Assembly: GCA_019009955.1 (NCBI GenBank)
Contig: CM032230.1
Coordinates: 105,807,001 to 105,871,000, forward strand
Origin: Riptortus pedestris
Lineage: Eukaryota > Arthropoda > Insecta > Hemiptera > Alydidae
Length of the DNA stretch: 64,000 nucleotides
Direction: 5' to 3'
Part shown: positions 58,413-64,000 of the stretch, one piece after another
Position numbering within the stretch: the first letter of the stretch is position 1
Layout of the letters: each line of letters begins with the position of its first letter
Notes under the pieces: model-generated
The model's input: only the letters and a program-made list of their open reading frames with translations
Told to the model about the DNA's origin: nothing
Databases searched by the model: none
Program-made: the position numbers and the translations under genes

Positions 58413-61163
58413 CTAAGAAAAATGTCATAATAATGTCATGTGCATTGAATTCTATAACTATAAATTTTAACAATGCTGACTTGTATTCTAAATATAAAAG
58501 CTCTCACAGAAAAAATGTCTCTTATTCACTCATTACATAATATATAGAAACATTACTTACTGAAGAAAGAAAAAGAAACTTACCAAAAATTTTATATGAA
58601 TAATTTCATTTCACATTGAATGATTATAATCCCACCCGGGAATAATGGAGGCAGAGATTGGAGACCTGGTTGCTAAAATAGCAGCTTATGACAAAGATCT
58701 TATTCCTGAATTCACCAAAATCACTTTAAAATATATCAAACTCAATATACAAATTGAAGTTATTCACAACAAGAATAATACTTGGAAAAAATCCAAATAA
58801 CATGAACCCACGTCAGTACGTACGGAAAAAAATCTGCTAAAACATATATGAACTACTAACAATAAAATCCACAGACTTAAACTAAGGTTTTTATCAGAAC
58901 ACAGGTCCAGTAATGCAGTATTTAAAATAGTTCCCTGTCACAGACAATGATAAGTGCACATGTGATTGACAACCTACACAAAGATTCATCCACACATACT
59001 ATAAAACTGCAAATGTTAGGCTGTGATGAATGGACACTAATATAGGAAATTACATGTTACACAGAAATATCACCTGAAATTCCAGAAATCATTTTCTAGA
59101 ATCATTTCAAATTTTTAAATCTATTTATATACACCATCAATTTTGGCCAAATGTACAGGCATTAGTTTTCTTATTATAAAGAATTTAAAAAATAAAATAC
59201 TATAACTTTAACCTTTCAACTTCCTTTTCATTTCAAGACCCAAAGGAAATTCAATATGAAAAGAAGATTTATTTTATTTTCATTTAAGTTTGTTTATTTT
59301 TATTTTATCCCATTTTTTCCCCCAACTTTTTAAATTAACTAATTACTTATTGTTATATAAAAGTAATGTGATTAGAATCACATGTAATACGCCAAGTGGC
59401 AAGAAGTATGTGTTAAATATGCATTTATTTTTTGTTTTTTTGCTGGTGGTGAGAGACGATAAACATAAATGTACACACTTTTCAAAAGGATGCTATAAAA
59501 AGCAAATACCCCTTCCCTTTAACTAAATGTTTATAAAATTATGAATATATTAGTAAAACAGATGATTAAATAAATTCTGTACACTAATGTTTATTCCTTG
59601 ATTTATATTTTGATGTTGTCAAAGGGGGGAAAAAAAAGTTTTAAGTTATTAGGAAAACTAAATCAAATGTTTCAGGTTCAAGAAAAAGTCCAGCTCCTTC
59701 AAAAACCCCTTTAGTCAAATACCTAGCACTTTGAGAGATGCTCCATCTTTAGAGCTATAGATGGAAGCCTGGAACAATATCCTATAATACCAAAAAAAAT
59801 TGTTTACAATTTCAGTAAATATACCAAAAATAAAAATATATATAAACACGTTTGTCTAACTGTTCTCTATTAAAACCTGCACTGAAACTTTGGGGCTTCT
59901 GTCATTAGGACAGCACAAAATAAATAAAAGCATTTATGCATCTCATAAACAATCAATGTCAGAAGACATAATACCAGAATCCTCCTGTTGCCAGGAGGTT
60001 TTTGGTCTATTTATTTTTTATACCATCCCCCCCTCCTTATATAGCAAAGTAAATGGACAAAATAAATCCATTGGAAACATTTTAATGATTTCTTCAGTAA
60101 CAATATACAATAGTTTCTTATAATTAAAGGCACTTATAGGTAATCAATAGAAAAACAATAAAAAAAGTTGATAACAAAAATTATTTAATACAAAAAAACG
60201 TTTTAACATATTCAGAAAAAAAAAAAAAAAAAAAAAAGTACCTCAGTTCATCTCAAATGAGGCTCTTGAAGTAAAAAAAATTGTCAAGTAATGCACTACT
60301 GGAGGTATAAGTGTAGAAAAAGTGGAACAAGAATACAATGCTTTTTAACATCATAAATAAAAATTAAAAAGCCTACAATTGTTTCAGAGAATAGTCGATA
60401 GATAGAGAATTAGGGACTCAAAGCTCCCAATTCACCCCCCATCCCAATCACTTATCATCATTAGGGAGCAGTATTTCAATAAATGCCAAATGGTGGAACA
60501 TGAGCAATAGTTCCTTTGATATTTTATTTCCTGGAAAAATCAGCTTATTGTAAAAATCATAAATGATATATGACAAGATTGTAAAATATTTGATCAGGTC
60601 CAAATTGTATTCTCTCGATTTTCTCATAATCAAATTGAGTACAGGAAGCAAACTATTATTGGTCAAATATATTTATGATGTTATGTAAGCTGCAAGTTTT
60701 TCAATTACAAAACAGAATTGAGAATCCATAGCAATGGATTTGACAACGTTGCATTTATATATGACATTGAATCAGTTGTAGTAGAAATAAATATATGTGG
60801 AAAATCTAAAAAAAAATATGTTAGATCAATTCAAATCAAGATTAATGTATACAAATCAAATATTTTAGTATCAGGTAGGAAACAAAACAATAAAAGTATC
60901 AATACAACAATTTGAAATATATAATTAAAAAAGTGAAGATGTTATGTTACCTAGGAAACATCAGCACTAAGAAAGTAACAGGAAATCTGAAATTGGCTAG
61001 CCTTTCAAAACAGCTTATCAGTATCGATAAAAATAAAGAATGTTGCACAAAGGATGGACAGAAGGTCCTTCAAAACATACTTTACTTCCCTTCAACTTAT
61101 TTATTAAATTTGCTCATGTTCCACTCAACGTTAAAAGACATTCAGAGCCCACTATACTTAAAC
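58413..61163. other. Intron of the CRAL-TRIO gene, otherwise empty
   Basis: AT-rich, small ORFs on both strands without motifs; a poly-A run at 60216-60237. Confidence 0.55.
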
Positions 61164-61395
61164 AGTCCGTCACGCAGGGGCTGCGTAAACTAAGCAGATT
61201 TCCCACGTGAAGTTATACAATAGAGAAATCTCCATACGAGAGCCGAACAGTTACGCCAAAGGGCCGAACTAGCTTTTGGCGGGAAATTCAAAAATCCGTC
61301 ATCTACTAGGTAGGATCGATGGACATTTGAAATTTCAAAAATTCCGTCATGAGTACAACCTCAATAGCTGATTTCCCTTAAGGGAAATCTGCTAA
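61164..61395 (+). mobile_element. HINE-type element, 232-bp deletion derivative
   Basis: Both ends are intact: AGTCCGTCACGCAGGGGCTG at the left, GATTTCCCTTAAGGGAAATC then TGCTAA at the right. The left about 125 bp equals the 29.3-kb copy (AAAGGGCCGAACTAGC), then jumps straight to CGTCATCTACTAGGTAGGAT. Body and microsatellite are deleted. It sits in an intron of the CRAL-TRIO gene, opposite to the gene's direction. Confidence 0.82.
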
Positions 61396-61944
61396 AAGTG
61401 TTAAAATGTTATTACATAACCTTAAGAGGTAACCTTTAGTTTGAATGATCTTACCTTGACTCTTGTTGTGACAAGGGTTTGTTTCTTAAGTACTGAGTAA
61501 GAGGGCTCCTGAACAGTTGATACATTACAAAATATGCAGTGAGAATTTAATTAATTGAAGAGAAGTGAAGATCATTTTTGGGGACCTACTGTCAATCATA
61601 AAGCTCATTTTAATCCTTATCCTGTAATTTACGCTACTTCCCCTCTTGTGAAAAGTGGCTGCACATAGGTATATATTCCATATATATAATTTCACACAGA
61701 CCTGGATCTATTGATTGAATATATTCTTATCTTTCTCATTCATGCATTTCATTCTTGGTTACTTCAACTTTTCCTCCTTATTTAATTTACTTACAATAAG
61801 CATTACTAAGATTTCATCAATTTTATTCATATAATTTTCCATCCTCTATGGATTTATATCATACTGCTTATGAATACTTTTGATGTTATTCCATTAAAAT
61901 TTAATAACATTACATATCAACATTTTGTGTAAAAATTAATTCAC

Positions 61945-62116
61945 CTGATACTAGACGATACATTCCAGGTCTGAAGACAAACACAGCTCTTTCATCTTTA
62001 TCTCTTCCATGAAGGACACACTGCCAACCATGTACAAGGCGCTCCATGTCTTTTAAAGCTTCCGATACTGAAAATAGGTCCTTATCTTTCCTTCTAACAG
62101 TCAAATAGTTCTCCAG
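61945..62116 (-). CDS. CRAL-TRIO lipid-transfer protein, exon b
   Basis: This 172-bp exon has 57 codons plus one base. It starts LENYLTVRRK and ends MYRLVS plus the first base of a glycine codon. The acceptor is CCAAG|CTG and the donor is CAG|GTGAAT. The segment DMERLVHGWQCVLHGRDKDE with AVFVFRPG is the usual turn from the CRAL-TRIO N-terminal domain into the first strands of the lipid-binding fold. The reading frame joins exon a in phase 0 and exon c in phase 1. The intron to exon a is 1,291 bp and holds a SINE fragment; the intron to exon c is 4,816 bp and holds a short HINE derivative and another SINE. Confidence 0.9.
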
Positions 62117-63189
62117 CTTGGAAAAAAAAAAATAAATAAATAAATCTGTCAATGAAATTTATATTTATAGTTTGTTCACTTTACATAACAATTGAATCTA
62201 ATTTTGTCAGCCTGAAATATGAATGAGAACTTATTTAGTGATAATACCAATAAGCTAAAAATAAATGAAAATGTGGGTGTAAATCAAGCATAATTGTATT
62301 ATTTGCTATATTTCATTCATATGAAAAGAAAGCCTATTACCTATCTTTTTTTATTTTATTCTCCTGTAGATGGTCTTACAATCATTCTTAAACCATTTAT
62401 GACCAGATTCTGCATACTGCAATGGACGGAATGCAAATTGTAAATTTATTTTTATTCTAAGAAGGCAGTATCTCAGGATGAAGATCCTTTTTTTATTTCA
62501 TTCTTTGAGGCAGGAATTACTCAATACCCTTGCTCTATTTTTGTTGGTAGTATGTCTAGTTGGTAATTTGTTTTTTACTGCTGCGTTTTTATAAAATCAG
62601 TGTCCTTGACATTATACTTTATAAGAAGTCATTCAATTATTAATTTTGGTTCTTATTTTTTAGGGTATGAAAAATAAGATCCCATTATCATCCCCTGAGT
62701 AGAAGACTATATTCTTAACCCATTCAGTCCCGATCACATAACAGTTGCGTCAGCTTACGTTTCTCTGGGTGGTTGGTCATGCAACTTTTGCATTTGTTAC
62801 TTCCCAGAATTTTTCCCCCTGCCAAACAGAGTAGACATAAATGAGGCTGGTACTGAATAGGTAAATTAACTATTTTATAATCAGAACTTCATTTAGTAGG
62901 CAAAGTGTTTCAAGTTTTATGGTTCACAAGATATTCAATAATTTTTGAACTGAGGCAATGATAGGAAGTACTGATATACAAACAACATTGTCTCCATCCA
63001 TAGTCATGATTTCTAGTGATGGACATAAGCATAAAAACAGTTCACCTCAACCAGTTATCATCATGAGCAGTTGTGCTACAGCAGCTAGTTTGGTTTACAA
63101 TAAAAAAATAATTGTGATACAAGTCAGGCGATGAGAGGTAAAACTGATTATTGTACAAAAAAAGTGTTATAACTTTTTTAATAACATTA

Positions 63190-63360
63190 AATCCCACTTA
63201 CTACTGTAATGCGCAATCATGATGACTTACCACCCTTTTTCTGCCAGGGTGGAACTATGGACATTGTGAATTGATTACAAGAAAATTCATATTGCCCAAT
63301 TAGGAATTGATTCCATGATTCTAGGTTTTATATGAGATTTAAGATATATACTTTAAAGAA
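63190..63360 (-). repeat. tRNA-derived SINE, diverged
   Basis: Weak but ordered match: CCCACTTACTACTGTAATG, TTACCACCCTTTTTCTGCC, AGGGTGGAACTATGG, TGATTCCATGATTCTAGG, TATATGAGATTTAAG. It lies directly beside exon a of the CRAL-TRIO gene. Confidence 0.5.
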
Positions 63361-63407
63361 AATGGCTATCAGGGTCACTAAAATGATTTAACTCTGATAT
63401 TGCTTAC

Positions 63408-63496
63408 CAGCTTAAAAGAATTTGCTACTTTAAACTTTCGAGCTCTCAGGAATCTAAGTAGAAATTCATCAGTTTCAATTGTTTTTAATTTTTTTT
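63408..63496 (-). CDS. CRAL-TRIO lipid-transfer protein, exon a (5'-most exon in window)
   Basis: This 89-bp exon encodes 29 residues of the CRAL-TRIO N-terminal helical domain. It contains the family hallmark ETDEFLLRFLRARKF followed by KVANSFKL. The acceptor is TTTACAG and the donor is CTG|GTAAGC. Its first two bases complete a codon from an upstream exon outside the window, and it ends in phase 0. The motif is characteristic of Sec14/CRAL-TRIO carriers such as alpha-tocopherol transfer protein, CRALBP and clavesin, which move hydrophobic ligands between membranes. The ligand cannot be read from the sequence. The next exon begins LENYL, continuing the helix without a gap. The true start codon and any signals before this exon are off the right edge. 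Confidence 0.9.
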
Positions 63497-63689
63497 CTGT
63501 AAACAAAAATAAAGTAAAAATAAGACAAAGTTAAACTGAAATTAAACTTTAGGTAATTGTATAATTATTTACATTACTTAGACTAAAAACAGTAGATATT
63601 TTAATAAAAGGCCTCATCCAAACATGCTGATATAACAAATTTGTGATCTCATATCACCCAAGATTTATCTTTATATCTAAAACCCCAAT

Positions 63690-64000
63690 GAATAGATGGG
63701 GGGGGGGTTCTGAGGCAGAACACAAAAAATTACGAATAGCTTACTTAATACTTGAGTTACGAAAAAATGCATAAAGCAACAACTGTAGAAAAACAATAGT
63801 TTATCAAAGAGTGGTCCTATAACATTTTGACTCATAATAACAAAGATATTTTAAATTTTCATTTTAAAACCCATTTTATAAAAAATATGGAAATATCTGG
63901 GTTAATATTCAAAATAGAGAATAAATGAACAAAACAACATTTATATAACATTAGATTTGCAATAAGATTGATTCTATACAATTTTTCGATCTGACACATA
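63690..64000 (+). repeat. HINE-type element, cut by the window edge
   Basis: Body blocks: GGGGGGGTTCTGAGGC, AATACTTGAGTTACGAAAAA, GGGTTAATATTCAAAATAGA, GCAATAAGATTGATTCTATA, TTTTTCGATCTGACACATA. Left end not identifiable. Confidence 0.6.

Overview
The window is AT-rich, intron-rich nuclear DNA from an animal, most likely an arthropod or another invertebrate. The evidence is GT-AG introns of 1-8 kb, long TA microsatellites, a tRNA-derived SINE, and decayed Jockey-type, Penelope-like (PLE), piggyBac and Helentron-type elements. Nothing in it looks bacterial. I cannot name the species.

Only two host protein genes are recognisable, both on the minus strand. (1) About 47.2-63.5 kb holds five exons of a CRAL-TRIO (Sec14/alpha-tocopherol-transfer-protein-like) lipid carrier. 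All five have consensus splice sites and compatible phases. The 5' exon(s) lie beyond the right edge, and the 8.5-kb last intron is full of transposons. (2) About 36.26-36.72 kb holds one GC-rich exon encoding the first membrane cassette of an adenylate cyclase. No other exon of that gene was recognised.

The rest is repeats. The commonest is a Helitron-like family (start motif AGTCCGTCACGCAGG, internal TA microsatellite, 3' hairpin then CTGCTAA) resembling DINE-1/HINE elements, with more than a dozen copies or fragments. Next is a tRNA-derived SINE with about ten copies. A third family has 260-305-bp internal tandem units (5.4-6.2, 34.3-34.8 and 47.6-48.9 kb).

Layout: 0-6 kb, HINE, palindromic SINE remains and tandem-unit repeat; 6.7-7.9 kb, Jockey reverse-transcriptase remnant between inverted repeats; 8-9.4 kb, two SINEs and a HINE; 9.5-13.3 kb, little recognisable; 13.3-13.7 kb, a MITE inside a SINE; 15-18.2 kb, HINEs; 23.6-23.95 kb, a palindromic PLE-like insertion carrying two hammerhead motifs; 26-31.7 kb, HINEs and an 810-bp terminal-inverted-repeat transposon; 32-32.9 kb, an inverted repeat and a LINE RNase H fragment; 36.3-37.6 kb, the cyclase exon and a foldback element with a 22-bp minisatellite; 38.3-39.6 kb, a PLE GIY-YIG remnant with hammerhead motifs; 40.2-42.3 kb, a 2-kb 28-bp minisatellite apparently grown from a HINE segment; 43.9-46 kb, another hammerhead-bearing insertion and HINEs; 47-64 kb, the CRAL-TRIO gene and its repeat-loaded introns, including a piggyBac relic.

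The most interesting signal is a set of minimal hammerhead-ribozyme-like motifs that share one layout (GCA or AGC / CUGANGA / stem II / GAAA / short self-complementary stem III / UH). They lie in or near PLE-type sequence, and two insertions carrying them are bounded by 13-bp direct repeats.
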